Shown here in pieces: positions 8,431 to 18,077 of a stretch of DNA of 64,000 bases. How positions within the stretch are numbered: position 1 is the first letter of the stretch; each line of letters starts with the position of its first letter. A program made the position numbers and the translations under genes. The stretch comes from Halopolyspora algeriensis. Its GTDB lineage: Bacteria; Actinomycetota; Actinomycetes; Mycobacteriales; Pseudonocardiaceae. The DNA is taken from NCBI RefSeq assembly GCF_003337235.1, contig NZ_QPJC01000002.1, forward strand, positions 62,001 to 126,000. Reading direction: 5' to 3'. Below the pieces are notes generated by a model. That model was not told where the DNA came from, made no database searches, and saw only the letters and a program-made list of their open reading frames with translations.

Positions 8431-9585
8431 ATGGCCGAGTCGATCACCGGCAGAGCCGGGTGGAAGGTGATGTCGGTGGCGGCGGCCGCCGCTCTGATCC
8501 TGGTGGGGTGTTCCCCGCCTCCGGCGGATACTGTGGCCGGTGCCGACGGCCCGCAGGCCGCGCCCGCGCCGGCCACGGAGACCGGTGAGGACAGTCGTCC
8601 GGAACCCGTTCGGGTGATGTTCACCGGGGACATGCTGCCCAACGACGAGTTGCTGGCCCAGGCGAAGCGCAACGCCGGCGGCCGGGGATACGACTTCATG
8701 CCGATGCTGGAGGACATGGCCCCGATCATCTCCGCCGCCGACTGGGCCGTGTGCCAGCAGGAGACCCCGATCTCGGCGGACAATTCCACGATCAGCACCT
8801 ACCCGCAGTTCTCCGCGCCCCACCAGCTGGCCCGGGCCGAAAGCGCGATCGGCTATGACGCCTGCAGCACGGCCTCCAATCACAGCGCGGACTACGGCGC
8901 CACCGGGATTCGGTCCACTCTGGAGGCACTGGATCGCTACGGAATCCGGCACACCGGCACCGCCCGCAGCCGCGCCGAGGCACGCGAATCGACGATCTAC
9001 GAGGTCAAGGGCGCGCGGATCGGGCACCTGGCCTACACCTACGGGCTCAACGGGCTGCCCGAGCCCGAACCGTGGTCGGTCGATCTCATCGATGCGGAAC
9101 AGATCCGAGCCGACGCACGCCGCCTGGATCGGGCCGGCGCCGAGATCGTGACCGTGAGCCTGCACTGGGGCACGTCGAAGCGCAAGCAACCCTCGGAGTA
9201 TCAGCAGCGGGTGGCCGATGCGGTGCTGCGCTCGCCGCACATCGACCTCATCGTCGGCCATCACGCTCACGTGGTGCAGCCGATCGAGCAGCGCGCGGAC
9301 GGGCAGTGGGTGCTCTACGGGCTGGGCAACTTCCTGGCCCAGCAGGACGTTTCCGCCTCCGATCCGAACCCGCCGCACCGCGACGGGATGATCGCCGAGG
9401 TGACGTTCACGCCCACATCCGGTGGCGACTGGCGGATCGACCGGGTCGGCTACATCCCCACCTTCTACGACGCCTCCCGCGGGCGGGTCGTCGTGGCTCC
9501 GCCGTTTTCCCGCAAGCGCACCACGAAAACGGTGACCTCGATGGGCGCCGACGTGGTCGAGCGCACTCCCGCCGAGCCGAACTGA
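8431..9585 (+). CDS. CapA-family lipoprotein (poly-gamma-glutamate synthesis-type metallophosphatase fold)
   Basis: A 384-residue exported protein. The signal sequence ends in the lipobox LVGC near residue 27, followed by a Pro/Ala-rich linker to about residue 58. The CapA domain then shows MFTGDMLPNDEL, TASNHSADYGATGI, SLHWGTSKRK and GHHAHVVQPIE, the Asp, Asn-His and His-x-His positions expected for the metal site. No capB, capC or capD genes are nearby, so a role in polyglutamate capsule is not supported here; many actinobacterial CapA proteins are orphans of unknown cell-wall function. The start at 8431 gives the best signal peptide. Confidence 0.88.
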   Translation: MAESITGRAGWKVMSVAAAAALILVGCSPPPADTVAGADGPQAAPAPATETGEDSRPEPVRVMFTGDMLPNDELLAQAKRNAGGRGYDFMPMLEDMAPIISAADWAVCQQETPISADNSTISTYPQFSAPHQLARAESAIGYDACSTASNHSADYGATGIRSTLEALDRYGIRHTGTARSRAEARESTIYEVKGARIGHLAYTYGLNGLPEPEPWSVDLIDAEQIRADARRLDRAGAEIVTVSLHWGTSKRKQPSEYQQRVADAVLRSPHIDLIVGHHAHVVQPIEQRADGQWVLYGLGNFLAQQDVSASDPNPPHRDGMIAEVTFTPTSGGDWRIDRVGYIPTFYDASRGRVVVAPPFSRKRTTKTVTSMGADVVERTPAEPN

Positions 9586-9603
9586 TCCGCACACTCTCTT
9601 ACT
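9585..9603. repeat. Left copy of a 19-bp direct repeat flanking repeat element A
   Basis: ATCCGCACACTCTCTTACT here recurs with one change at 9823-9841 as ATCCGCATACTCTCTTACT. The left copy begins inside the capA stop codon and the right copy covers the stop codon of the convergent PPOX gene. The 219 bp between hold structured element A. The arrangement could be a target duplication or a recombination scar. Confidence 0.6.
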
Positions 9604-9650
9604 GACCGCGCGGATTGGGGTCGGCTGACCGGTTGTTTGCGGTCGTTTCG

Positions 9651-9833
9651 GCAAGCGGCGTCAGCCGCTTCCTTTTCCACGTAGGCAGCCGGCACCGCTG
9701 CGGGTTCTCGCCGCACAGCCTCGCGAGGACAGTGCCGACGTGATGTAGTGACTACCTGATGTCGGGGCTCCCGCAGCGAGGCGCAGCCGGAGGTTCCGCC
9801 ACCCGCACCGCCACCCAAGCCCATCCGCATACT
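9651..9833 (-). repeat. Dispersed structured intergenic repeat, copy A
   Basis: One of three related copies (also 36940-37116 and 48601-48844). Visible parts: a perfect hairpin AAGCGGC-GTCA-GCCGCTT (9653-9670), the self-complementary CCTCGCGAGG (9719-9728), a stem CCGAC/GTCGG (9735-9739 with 9761-9765) closing a loop that holds GTAG-TGA-CTAC, and an ATCCGC end at 9823-9828. It begins eight bases after the stop codon of the minus-strand PPOX gene, so in RNA it would form a 3' UTR. It contains no ORF. Confidence 0.8.
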
Positions 9834-9836
9834 CTC

Positions 9837-10265
9837 TTACTTGCTTTTGTTCTGCTCGACGATGGTCTGCCGGGCGGGCGTGACCCACAGGATGACGCGT
9901 TCGGACTTGATGCCTTCCGGCGGGTACTGCTTGCCGAGGTACTTCTGGGCCAGCTCGTCGATCTGCTCGCGCGCCTGCGGACCCGTGGTCGTCGCCGTGA
10001 CCTCGCCGCGGACCTCGGCATAGCGGTACGGGTCGTTCTCGTCGCGGATGAGGACGGTGATCCGCGGATCACGTGTGATGTTCTGATATTTCGTGCGGTG
10101 GGTTTCGGTGTTCAGCACGATCTTGCCGTCCTGGGCGTGCACCCAGATGAATTGGGTCTGGATCGTGCCGCTGGGCAGCAGGGTCGAGATCGAGGCGTAG
10201 TTCTTTCCGGTGGCCAATTCCTCGGTCACCGGGTGCAGATCCGGACCGTTCTTCGTGTCCGCCAT
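9837..10265 (-). CDS. PPOX-class flavin/F420-type oxidoreductase
   Basis: A 142-residue split-barrel protein of the pyridoxamine-phosphate-oxidase-like superfamily. The pattern ASISTLLPSGTIQTQFIWV, then KYQNITRDPRITVLIRDE and YRYAEVRGEVT, matches the small actinobacterial class that binds F420 or FMN. Such proteins reduce or oxidise diverse small molecules; the physiological substrate is unknown. It stands alone, with a divergent dehydrogenase upstream and structured repeat A directly after its stop. The start ATG is preceded by GAGGAGCTCCGCG. Confidence 0.88.
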   Translation of the reverse strand: MADTKNGPDLHPVTEELATGKNYASISTLLPSGTIQTQFIWVHAQDGKIVLNTETHRTKYQNITRDPRITVLIRDENDPYRYAEVRGEVTATTTGPQAREQIDELAQKYLGKQYPPEGIKSERVILWVTPARQTIVEQNKSK

Positions 10266-10439
10266 CGCGGAGCTCCTCTCGTGCGTCGGTGTCTTGGAAC
10301 CAGCCGTTCGGAGTCAGTCGTACCGCACATGTGCCGGCCTTGCTGCCTCGGTGACCGGCCCGGCCGTCGGCATGGCAGCGCCGGTGAGCGGGTAACCGGG
10401 AGTGTCCCGCGTGGGTAACCGGAGGATCGGAGGGCTGCT

Positions 10440-11297
10440 GTGACGAGGGTGACCGTGCTGGGTACCGGGTTGATGGGGGCCGGGATGGCCCGGAACCTGG
10501 CCGGTGCCGGGCTGGACGTGACGGTGTGGAACCGCAGCGTGGACAAGGCGCGTCCGCTCGCCGACGCGGGCGCCACCGTCGCCGAGGACCCCGCCCGCGC
10601 CGTGTCGGAAGCGGACGTGGTCGTGACCATGCTGTTCGACGCCGATGCCGTGGCCCGGGTGATGGAGCAGGCACTGCCCGCTGTCGGCTCGGAGGCGGTG
10701 TGGGCGCAGACCAGCACGGTCGGTCTCGACGGCACCACCCGGCTCGCAGAGCTGGCCGAGCAGCACGGTGTCGGATTCGTCGACGCACCGGTGCTGGGCA
10801 CGAAGCAGCCTGCCGAACAGGGAACACTCATCGTGCTCGCCGGTGGTTCGTCGCGGCTGCGCGAGGCCGTCACGCCGGTGTTCGACGCGATCGGCTCGCG
10901 CACGGTGTGGGTGGGGGAGCGGCCTGGTGACGGGCACCGGCTCAAGTTGGCCGCCAACTCGTGGGTGCTCTCGGTCGTCGGCGCCACGGCCCAGGCCATC
11001 GGGTTGGCCGGTGGCCTGGGGGTGGATCCGCAGCAGTTCCTGGATGCCATTTCCGGAGGGCCGCTCGACTGCGCCTATGCCCAGAACAAGGGGGCGGCGA
11101 TGATCGACGGGGAGTTTCCGGCCGCGTTCACTCTCGGTGGGGCGGTCAAGGACACCGCGCTGATCGCCGAGGCGATGCGCACCGGCAGTACCGACGATCG
11201 GCTGATGGAGGCGCTGCACCAGCAGTTCCGGACGGCGGCCGAGGCCGGGCACGACGCGGAGGACATGGCCGCGGTGATCCACGCCCTGCGCTGCTGA
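10440..11297 (+). CDS. NAD(P)-dependent beta-hydroxyacid dehydrogenase (6PGDH/3-hydroxyisobutyrate dehydrogenase family)
   Basis: A 285-residue two-domain enzyme. The Rossmann motif VLGTGLMGAGMARNL is at the very N-terminus, WNRS after the second strand suggests an NADP preference, and the catalytic lysine lies in HRLKLAANSW near residue 168. DAPVLGTKQPAEQGTL carries the substrate-binding region. The family includes 3-hydroxyisobutyrate, tartronate-semialdehyde and glyoxylate/succinic-semialdehyde reductases, and I cannot choose among them. It uses GTG as start, preceded by CGGAGGATCGGAGGG. It is divergent from the PPOX gene. Confidence 0.9.
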   Translation: MTRVTVLGTGLMGAGMARNLAGAGLDVTVWNRSVDKARPLADAGATVAEDPARAVSEADVVVTMLFDADAVARVMEQALPAVGSEAVWAQTSTVGLDGTTRLAELAEQHGVGFVDAPVLGTKQPAEQGTLIVLAGGSSRLREAVTPVFDAIGSRTVWVGERPGDGHRLKLAANSWVLSVVGATAQAIGLAGGLGVDPQQFLDAISGGPLDCAYAQNKGAAMIDGEFPAAFTLGGAVKDTALIAEAMRTGSTDDRLMEALHQQFRTAAEAGHDAEDMAAVIHALRC

Positions 11298-11584
11298 GGA
11301 GCGTGCCTCGCCGCGTGCGAGCGGGTGCGCCCCTTCGTGATGTGCCCCGAAAGGGATCGATACAGCTGCCTTGTTCGCTCGGCGAGTTCGGTCCTTTTCA
11401 TGCCCCTTTATGGGGAAAGTCAGACTGTGCCTGCTGCCGTAGAATGCGTGTTGAAATTGCGTTCCCCGTCTCCGCTGTCATGGTTGTTGCTTCCGGTCCG
11501 ATCCTTCTTGTCACCTACTTTTGTCCTCGTGGAACCGGCCGAGACCGCATCGGTCGTTCGGATTCCGGTAAGGGGGTGTCGGTC
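11298..11584. other. Gene-free stretch with lower GC
   Basis: 287 bp between the dehydrogenase and the zinc-ribbon miniprotein. It is visibly richer in T than its surroundings. A short CTCGC-CGCGT-GCGAG stem follows the dehydrogenase stop, and GGGGGTG near 11571 serves the next gene. No convincing ORF or known RNA was recognised. Confidence 0.5.
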
Positions 11585-11764
11585 GTGAGTGATCTCCCCG
11601 GCTTTGCCGGTGGAAGTACCGAGCCGGCTTTGTGCGTGTGGTGCCGGGAGCCCCTGGGCACGTCACCCTCGGACGATTTCTGCTCGGAGGGCTGTCAACA
11701 GACGTGGCACGCCACCCATCAGGCCGACCTGGCCATCACGAGGAACCAGCGCTCGGCGGCCTGA
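11585..11764 (+). CDS. Small zinc-ribbon protein
   Basis: A 59-residue protein starting at GTG 11585, with AGGGGGTG eight bases upstream. Its core CVWCREPLGTSPSDDFCSEG carries a Cys-x2-Cys pair and a third Cys, and a fourth follows in SEGCQQTWHA, giving a treble-clef-like Cys4 site. Short proteins of this type are common in actinobacteria and usually unassigned; some resemble the zinc fingers that clean up or chaperone nucleic acids. Its 3' end overlaps the convergent methyltransferase by 29 bp. Confidence 0.6.
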   Translation: MSDLPGFAGGSTEPALCVWCREPLGTSPSDDFCSEGCQQTWHATHQADLAITRNQRSAA

Positions 11765-12404
11765 CGCGGTGCTGCTCGGTGGGTTTGAGGGCGGTCAGTC
11801 GTTGGATCGCTCCGAGCCGGAAGTGTCGACGGTAGACGATGGTGAAGCCGGTATCGCGGACCAGCGGGGTGACCCGGCGGGTCTGGAAGTCCTGGACACC
11901 TCGTCGGGCGGAGAGCCGTTCGAGGAGGTGCTGCGCGGCGCGGACCGGACGATGGGGACTGGCGACATGCCCGAGCAGGATCAGGTGTCCGCCGGGACGC
12001 AGGACACGGTGCATCTGAGCAACCGCGGCCCGGTCGTCGGGGATGCTGCTCAGTCCGAGAGTGCAGAGCACGGTGTCGAAGACGGCGTCGGCGAACGGCA
12101 GATCCTGGGCATCTCCTTCCACCAGGTCGACCGAGAGCTCCGACTCGTCGGCCCGAGCGCGGGCGAGCGCGAGCATTCCGGGACTGAGGTCGATGCCCGT
12201 CAGGTGCACCCCCGGTGGGTAGTAGCCCAGGTTGCGTCCGGTGCCGACGGCGACTTCCAGGGTTTCCCCGCGGGCCTGTGAGCAGGCCCAGGACCGGCCG
12301 TCATCGAGCATGGCCCGTTCGTAGAAACTCGTCTCGGAGTCGTAGCGCGGTGCGTAGGCGTCGTAGTGGTGGCGCGCTCGCGTGGTCGCGTCCTGTTCGG
12401 TCAT
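11736..12404 (-). CDS. Class I SAM-dependent methyltransferase (UbiE/COQ5-like)
   Basis: Start chosen at 12404, MTEQDATTRARHHYDAYAPRYD, giving 222 residues, because the family begins with this YD..A..YD pattern; the open frame upstream is not needed. Motif I is LEVAVGTGRNLGYYP, followed by GIDLSPGMLALARARA, the acidic motif II in VEGDAQDLPFADAVFD, and VLRPGGHLILLGHV. It probably methylates a small molecule. It is divergent from a second methyltransferase at 12552, the two being separated by 147 bp of control DNA. Confidence 0.88.
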   Translation of the reverse strand: MTEQDATTRARHHYDAYAPRYDSETSFYERAMLDDGRSWACSQARGETLEVAVGTGRNLGYYPPGVHLTGIDLSPGMLALARARADESELSVDLVEGDAQDLPFADAVFDTVLCTLGLSSIPDDRAAVAQMHRVLRPGGHLILLGHVASPHRPVRAAQHLLERLSARRGVQDFQTRRVTPLVRDTGFTIVYRRHFRLGAIQRLTALKPTEQHRVRPPSAGSS

Positions 12405-12551
12405 CGAGGGTGTCCTGTCGGGTCGGGGCCTGGCCATTGTGTGGTGCCGAGGATGCCGGGATGTTGCTGCTGCGGCTGTTCCGATGTGTCCACGACTCAT
12501 TTCGGGGTTCTCCCCGATGCACCGGAGTGGTTCGCGTGGTGAGCTGAGCTC

Positions 12552-13187
12552 ATGGTGACGAGGCTCATGAAGGTGCTCGATGCGGCTTTTGGTCATCCGC
12601 GTGGTCTCAGCGGACGGGTGGGCGGCATCATCATGGCACGCGGGAACGCGGAACAGGAGCGCTGGGCGGTACGGCAGGCCGGATTGCGCCCCGATGCGCG
12701 GGTCTTGGTCGTCGGGCACGGGCCGGGTATCGGGGTGGCCATGGCCGCAGCTGCGGTCCGGCCACCCAGCGGGCACGTCGTCGGTGTGGATCCGTCGTCG
12801 ACGATGCGTGCCATGGCCGCTGAGCGATGCTCATCCCGGGGCGTGACCGGGCACGTCGAGCTCCGAGAGGGCCGTGCGGAACGGACTCACTGCTGCGATA
12901 CCTCGATGGATGTCGCGATCTCGGTCAACAACATCATGCTCTGGGACCGAGCTGCGGGGTTCGCCGAACTCCATCGGGTGCTCAAGCCGGGCGGACGGCT
13001 GGTGGTCACCGTGCATCGGCACGTCCTCGACACCCGGCCGGAACAACTCCGCACCGACGCGGTCGCGGCCGGGTTCGTCAACGTCGAGGTCGCCCTCCGA
13101 CAACGTCGCCTCAACAGCCCCGCCGTGGACCTGCGCGCGCAGCGTGCGCAGGTCCACGATCGGGTGGCCGATCCCGGCCGCGAGTAG
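12552..13187 (+). CDS. Class I SAM-dependent methyltransferase
   Basis: A 211-residue protein with the Rossmann core VLVVGHGPGIGVAMA (motif I, with His in place of the usual Gly/Cys), VVGVDPSSTMRAMA, then SMDVAISVNNIMLWDRA and LHRVLKPGGRLVVTVHRHV. The residues before motif I form a short helical cap. The substrate is unknown. It converges with xylA, leaving only 3 bp between stops. Pairing with the divergent methyltransferase suggests shared control but not necessarily a shared pathway. Confidence 0.82.
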   Translation: MVTRLMKVLDAAFGHPRGLSGRVGGIIMARGNAEQERWAVRQAGLRPDARVLVVGHGPGIGVAMAAAAVRPPSGHVVGVDPSSTMRAMAAERCSSRGVTGHVELREGRAERTHCCDTSMDVAISVNNIMLWDRAAGFAELHRVLKPGGRLVVTVHRHVLDTRPEQLRTDAVAAGFVNVEVALRQRRLNSPAVDLRAQRAQVHDRVADPGRE

Positions 13188-13190
13188 TCC

Positions 13191-14354
13191 TCAGTGCAGG
13201 CCCATGAGGTGCTCCAGGGCGAGTTGGTCGAGTGTTTCGTAGTGCATTCCGCGGGTGGCTGCGGCCTCGGGATCGAAGTCGTCGCCGGAGGTGAGCAGAT
13301 CCTCCGGTTTCTCACCGGAAGCCATGGTCGCCTGCGCCAGTTCGGATGCTCGGGTGGCTTCCCGAGCTTGTTGCACCCGTGGGTCGGCGCGGAAGGCCGC
13401 GGCACGTTCCTTGAGGATCAGGTAGTTGCGCATACCCCCTGCGGCCGAGGCCCACACGCCATCGTCGTTCTCGGTGCGCGGGGGTTTGAAGTCGAAGTGC
13501 CGCGGCCCGGCATAGCCGGCTTGCTCCAGGAGGTCGACGGTGAAGAAGGCGTTTTTGACGTCGCCGGCGCCGAAGCGCAGGTCCTGGTCGAATTTGGCGC
13601 CGTGTTGGCCGTTGAGGTCGAGGTGGAACAGTTTGCCCGCCCAGAGTGCCTGGGCGATGCCGTGGACGTAGTTGAGCCCGGCCATCTGTTCGTGCCCGGT
13701 CTCGGGATTGACGCCGACCATGTCGGGATGCTCCAGCTGTTCGATGAATGCCAGGGCGTGTCCGACGGTCGGTAGCAGGATGTCGCCGCGCGGCTCGTTG
13801 GGTTTGGGCTCCAGGGCCAGCCGCAGGTCGTAGCCGCGATCCCGGATGAACGCGCAGACGAGATCGATACCTTCCTTGTAGCGGTCGAGGGCGACTCGAA
13901 TGTCCTTGGCCGCGTCGGTTTCGGCTCCTTCGCGCCCACCCCAGGCGACGAAGGTCTTGGCACCCAGTTCGGCGGCCAGTTCGACATTGCGCAGCATCTT
14001 GCGCAGCGCGAAGCGGCGCACGTCGCGATCGTTGGCGGTCAGCGCGCCGTCCTTGAACACCGGATGGCCGAACAGGTTGGTGGTGATCATGGGCACGACC
14101 AGGCCGGTGGTATCCAGCGCGGAGCGGAACCGGGAGAGTATCCGGCTGCGCTCGGATTCGGTGGCGCCGAAGCCGAACAGGTCGTCGTCGTGGAAGGTGA
14201 TTCCCCAGGCGCCCAGGTCGGACAGGCGGTGCACGGCCTCGACCGGATCGAGTTCCGGGCGGGTGGCGGCGCCGAACGGGTCAGCGCCCCGAAACCCCAC
14301 GGTCCACAGTCCGAACGAGAACTTGTCCGCACGGGTCGGTGTGTAGTCGTTCAC
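13191..14354 (-). CDS. xylA: Xylose isomerase
   Basis: Interconverts D-xylose and D-xylulose (and D-glucose/fructose). The GTG start at 14354 follows GAGGAGGAACACCC and yields 387 residues, the usual length of the class I actinobacterial enzyme. The N-terminal [17 protein letters not shown], the catalytic TITFHDDDL-type histidine region, metal ligands in [33 protein letters not shown] and FDFKPPRTE are all present. It is the last gene of the long minus-strand sugar/ebo operon, 101 bp after a TIM-barrel gene. No xylulokinase is adjacent, so the substrate in this context may be another aldose. Confidence 0.96.
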   Translation of the reverse strand: MNDYTPTRADKFSFGLWTVGFRGADPFGAATRPELDPVEAVHRLSDLGAWGITFHDDDLFGFGATESERSRILSRFRSALDTTGLVVPMITTNLFGHPVFKDGALTANDRDVRRFALRKMLRNVELAAELGAKTFVAWGGREGAETDAAKDIRVALDRYKEGIDLVCAFIRDRGYDLRLALEPKPNEPRGDILLPTVGHALAFIEQLEHPDMVGVNPETGHEQMAGLNYVHGIAQALWAGKLFHLDLNGQHGAKFDQDLRFGAGDVKNAFFTVDLLEQAGYAGPRHFDFKPPRTENDDGVWASAAGGMRNYLILKERAAAFRADPRVQQAREATRASELAQATMASGEKPEDLLTSGDDFDPEAAATRGMHYETLDQLALEHLMGLH

Positions 14355-14455
14355 GGGTGTTCCTCCTCGGTGCCGGCCATCGACGGTGGTGCACCGCCCG
14401 GCCTCGCTCGGTGTTGCAGCCTCTCGAACATTCGGGGGCGCGTGTGCGTTCCGGT

Positions 14456-15463
14456 TCAGTCGCCGGAGCCGAAGGCGGCGTCGAAGGCCGCAGCGGGTGG
14501 GGAGAAGTTGAGCTTGCGGACGAACTCGAGTGCTTCGGGTGCGCCGGTCAGGCGATCCATGCCTGCGTCCTCCCACTCGATGGAGATGGGGCCGTCGTAG
14601 CCGATCGCGTTGAGGGTGCGGAAACAGTCCTCCCAGGGCACGTGCCCGTGCCCGGTGGAGACGAAGTCCCAGCCGCGCCGCGGGTCCCCCCACGGCAGGT
14701 GCGATCCCAGCACCCCGCTGCGGCCGTTGCCCGTCTGCAGCCGGGCCTCTTTGCAGTCCACGTGCAGGATGCGGTCCTGGAAGTCCCACAGGAAGGTCAC
14801 CGGGTCAAAGCCCTGCCAGACGTAGTGCGAGGGGTCGAAGTTGAGCCCGAACGCCGCGCGGTGGCCGATCGCCTCCAAGGTGCGCACCGTCGTCCAGTAG
14901 TCGTAGGCGATTTCGGTGGGGTGGACCTCGAGTGCGAATCGCACCCCATTTTCGTCGAACACGTCGAGGATGGGGTTCCACCGGTCGGCGAACTCCCGGT
15001 AGCCGCGTTCGATCATGGAGTCCGGGGTGGGTGGGAACATCGCGACGGTGTACCAGATCGGGGATCCGGTGAAGCCCACGACGGTGTCCACCCCGAACTT
15101 CGCCGCGGCCCGTGCGGTGTTCTGCATTTCCTCGGCGGCTCGTTGCCGAACGCCTTCCGGGTCGCCGTCGCCCCAGATCCGCGCGGGCAGGATCGCCTGG
15201 TGGCGCTCGTCGATCGGGTAGTCGCAGGTCGCCTGGCCGACCAGGTGGTTGGACAGGATCCGGCAGGAGAGGTTGTATTTGTCCAGCACTTCGCGCTTGC
15301 GCTGGACGTAGGTGTCATCGGCGAGTGCCTTGTCGACCTCGAAGTGGTCGCCCCAGCAGGCGATTTCGAGGCCGTCGTAGCCCCATTCCGAGGCCAGTCG
15401 GGCAACTTCCTCGAAGGGAAGGTCGGCCCACTGGCCGGTGAACAGTGTGATCGGTCGTGCCAT
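14456..15463 (-). CDS. Sugar phosphate isomerase/epimerase-type TIM barrel
   Basis: 335 residues of the AP-endonuclease-2/xylose-isomerase-like superfamily, longer than the 250-290 typical of simple members. Metal-site elements are [36 protein letters not shown] and the terminal [11 protein letters not shown]. The N-terminus [13 protein letters not shown] and the [10 protein letters not shown] stretch resemble proteins found next to Gfo/Idh dehydrogenases. There is no export signal. It lies 31 bp downstream of eboF and upstream of xylA. A hexose or inositol derivative is the likely substrate. Confidence 0.85.
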   Translation of the reverse strand: MARPITLFTGQWADLPFEEVARLASEWGYDGLEIACWGDHFEVDKALADDTYVQRKREVLDKYNLSCRILSNHLVGQATCDYPIDERHQAILPARIWGDGDPEGVRQRAAEEMQNTARAAAKFGVDTVVGFTGSPIWYTVAMFPPTPDSMIERGYREFADRWNPILDVFDENGVRFALEVHPTEIAYDYWTTVRTLEAIGHRAAFGLNFDPSHYVWQGFDPVTFLWDFQDRILHVDCKEARLQTGNGRSGVLGSHLPWGDPRRGWDFVSTGHGHVPWEDCFRTLNAIGYDGPISIEWEDAGMDRLTGAPEALEFVRKLNFSPPAAAFDAAFGSGD

Positions 15464-15494
15464 GATCGTTCCTTCCGACGGATCCGGTGTGGAT

Positions 15495-16907
15495 TCAGGT
15501 GGTCGATGTGGCCGGCTGTCGCAGCCCGGACAGTCGCAGCAGCAGGTCTTTGATCTCGGTGGCGTGGTAGCGCTCCCGGCCGTGAGCGGGGTCGGAGCAC
15601 AGGAGTACGGGGCCGTCGGCCGGGGCGTCGGGCAATCGGCCGTGGGTGCCGCGCACCGGTGAGGGGTCGAGTCCGACGACGTTCATCCGGTAACGGAATC
15701 CGAGCTTCTTGCGGGCCAGCGCGGTCGCCGCCCGGAGTCGGACCGTGCGGTCTGCCGGGTCCATGAACAGCTCGGCGGGGTCGTAGCCGGGTTTGCGGTG
15801 GATCTCCACGTGCGTGGCGAAGTCCGGTGCCCGGTCGTTGTCGAGCCAGTAGTAGTAGGTGAACCACGCCCCGGGTTCGGCGATGGCGACGAGGTCGCCG
15901 GCGCGTTCGTGGTCGATGCCGTAGCGGGCCTTGCCGTCGACGTCGAGAACCTCGTCGACGCCGGGCAGCGCCGCGACGAGGTCGCGCACGCGGGGTCGGT
16001 CGGCCGGGTCGCGGACGTAGAGGTGCGCGGCCTGGTGGTCGGCCACGGCGAAGGCCCGCGAGGTCCACGGGTCGAGGTATTCCATGCCCGCCTGCGTGTG
16101 GACGTGCAGCAATCCCTCCCGGCGCAGCGCGCGGTTGATGTCGACCGGGCGACTGGCCGGTGTGATGCCGTACTCCGACAGTGCGACCACGGTCGCGCCC
16201 TCGGCATGCGCCTGGTCGAGCAGCGGGGCCAGGGCGGCGTCCACGTCGCGGGCGGCGGTGACGGCCTGCGGGCTGTCCGGCCCGTAGCGCTGCAGGTCGT
16301 AGTCGAGGTGGGGGACGTAGGCCATCGTGAGGTCGGACGAGCGGGTGACGAGCAGGTGGCGGGTGGCGCCGGCGATCCACCGCGACGAGGCGATCGAGGC
16401 GGTCGGTCCCCAGTAGTGGAACAGCGGGAACGTCCCGAACTCCTCGGTGAGTTCGTCGTGCAACTCGGGGGGATGGGTGTAGCAGTCCGGGGATTTGCGC
16501 CCGTCGGCGTGATAGACGGGCCGTGGGGTCACGGTCTCGTCGGTGGTCATCCCCATCGCGTACCACCAGCAGACGTTGGTGGCCCGGTAGTCGGGGGCGC
16601 TCTCGCGGGCGGTCTCCCAGATCTTCTCGCCCTGCACCAGGCGGTTGTGCTGGCGCCACAGGTACACCTCGCCGAGGTCGCGGAAGTACCACCCGTTGCC
16701 GACGATGCCGTGCCCGCCCGGGTAGCGGCCGGTGAGCAGGCTCGACTGCACCGAGCAGGTCACCGCGGGAAACACCGTGCCGAGTTCGGCCTGAAAACCT
16801 CGTTCGGCGACACGCCGGAGATTCGGCATGTGTGCCAGCAGCCGCGGGGTCATGCCCACCACGTCGAGCAGCAGGACCGGCGTGCGCGCGGCAGGGGGAG
16901 CGTTCAT
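15495..16907 (-). CDS. eboF: EboF-like alkaline-phosphatase-superfamily phosphodiesterase
   Basis: A 470-residue protein of the nucleotide pyrophosphatase/phosphodiesterase branch. [10 protein letters not shown] gives the first metal Asp, the Thr nucleophile is in [20 protein letters not shown], and [15 protein letters not shown] and VVALSEYGI carry further ligand positions (SEYG where many relatives have SDHG). In known ebo clusters a type I phosphodiesterase, EboF, follows EboE as here. The ATG overlaps the eboE stop by 4 bp. There is no obvious signal peptide, so an intracellular phosphate-ester substrate is implied. Confidence 0.83.
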   Translation of the reverse strand: MNAPPAARTPVLLLDVVGMTPRLLAHMPNLRRVAERGFQAELGTVFPAVTCSVQSSLLTGRYPGGHGIVGNGWYFRDLGEVYLWRQHNRLVQGEKIWETARESAPDYRATNVCWWYAMGMTTDETVTPRPVYHADGRKSPDCYTHPPELHDELTEEFGTFPLFHYWGPTASIASSRWIAGATRHLLVTRSSDLTMAYVPHLDYDLQRYGPDSPQAVTAARDVDAALAPLLDQAHAEGATVVALSEYGITPASRPVDINRALRREGLLHVHTQAGMEYLDPWTSRAFAVADHQAAHLYVRDPADRPRVRDLVAALPGVDEVLDVDGKARYGIDHERAGDLVAIAEPGAWFTYYYWLDNDRAPDFATHVEIHRKPGYDPAELFMDPADRTVRLRAATALARKKLGFRYRMNVVGLDPSPVRGTHGRLPDAPADGPVLLCSDPAHGRERYHATEIKDLLLRLSGLRQPATSTT

Positions 16908-18073
16908 CGGGTGACCTCCGTGAGTCCGAGTGCGAGCAGGTGGCGGCGGGTCCAGTCGAGTTCGGCGGCGATGCCCTCCACCGGGCCGCCGGCCGGGCGT
17001 TGTTCGGCGGGGAGCACGTTCCAGGTGTAGGTCTCGACCTCGATGTGCCGGGTCCGGGCCGCCTCGCCGCCCAGCAGCTCCTCGAGGGAGGAGGCCAGCA
17101 CCGGGCGGGTGGTGGCCAGCGGCGGGGGCGGGTCGGCGTGCAGCGGCACGTGGAAGTGCACGCGCCAGGGCTGCTCGCCGGGCAGTGGCCCGTGCTCCGC
17201 GAGCGCCTCGTCGAGGTCGTCGGTCCCGTGTGGACGCCCGATCGCGGCTTCCCGGGTCTGGTGCAGGAAACGTGGTTCGACGAAGGACTCCAGGGCCGCC
17301 CGGGCCTCGGGCCGATGTGGGTCCGGCACTTCCAGGGCGCACGAGGCCTGCGCCTTCACCACCGGCAGGCCGGCGGCAGCCAGGCGTTGCCACGCCTGTC
17401 GCGGGTCCTCGAAGCCGACCGCGAGGTGGCAGGTGTCGAGACAGACCCCGAGGTGGTCGGTGTCCACGCCCGCCAGGCGGACTGCGGCGTCGGCGGTGGT
17501 TTCGACGACGCAGCCCGGCTCCGGTTCGAAGCCCACGCGGATCGTGCGGCCTCGCTCGACGGCGGTCTTGGTCAGGCCGGCGGCGAGCTCGTCGAGCAGA
17601 GCACGGCTCTCCCGCGCGTGCTCGTCGGTCCACGGCAGGCGCCAGCCCAGCGGCAGTGTCGAGATGCTGCCCTGTTCGACGTCGTCGGGCAGCAGCCGGG
17701 TCAGCAGCCGCGCCAGGTCGAGCGTGTAGTCCAGCCGGGCGCGCTGGGTCCAGTCCGGGCGGTAGACGGCGTGCTTGACCACCGGCTGCTGGAAACCCCG
17801 GTAGGGAAACCCGTTGAGGGTGACCACCTCCAGGCCCCGCGCGACCAGCTCGGCACGCAGCCGCGCCAGTGCGGCACCGTCCTCGGTCAGGGTGGTCGCG
17901 ACGTCGCGAGCCAGCCACAGGCCGAGCCCGAGCCGGTCGGTGCCGAGGCGTTCGCGGATCGGTACGGCACAGCGGTCGAGTTGCGCGATGATCCCGTCGA
18001 GGTCCTCGGCGGGATGCACGTTCGTGCAGTAGGCGAGATGGACGGTCGAGCCGTCGGGATGCCGCAGTCGCAT
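16904..18073 (-). CDS. eboE: EboE-like TIM-barrel protein (metabolite traffic family)
   Basis: The start at 18073 gives 389 residues beginning MRLRHPDGSTVHLAYCTNVHP, which matches the characteristic EboE opening. Further EboE/xylose-isomerase-like features are LNGFPYRGFQ, GFEPEPGCVVETTADA, GVCLDTCHLAVGFE and ETYTWNVLP. The family has been annotated as 'metabolite traffic protein', based on ebo clusters needed for scytonemin precursor export in cyanobacteria; the chemistry is unsettled. It follows eboB by 4 bp and overlaps eboF. Confidence is high for the family and low for the biochemical role. Confidence 0.88.
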   Translation of the reverse strand: MRLRHPDGSTVHLAYCTNVHPAEDLDGIIAQLDRCAVPIRERLGTDRLGLGLWLARDVATTLTEDGAALARLRAELVARGLEVVTLNGFPYRGFQQPVVKHAVYRPDWTQRARLDYTLDLARLLTRLLPDDVEQGSISTLPLGWRLPWTDEHARESRALLDELAAGLTKTAVERGRTIRVGFEPEPGCVVETTADAAVRLAGVDTDHLGVCLDTCHLAVGFEDPRQAWQRLAAAGLPVVKAQASCALEVPDPHRPEARAALESFVEPRFLHQTREAAIGRPHGTDDLDEALAEHGPLPGEQPWRVHFHVPLHADPPPPLATTRPVLASSLEELLGGEAARTRHIEVETYTWNVLPAEQRPAGGPVEGIAAELDWTRRHLLALGLTEVTR

Positions 18074-18077
18074 GGGA

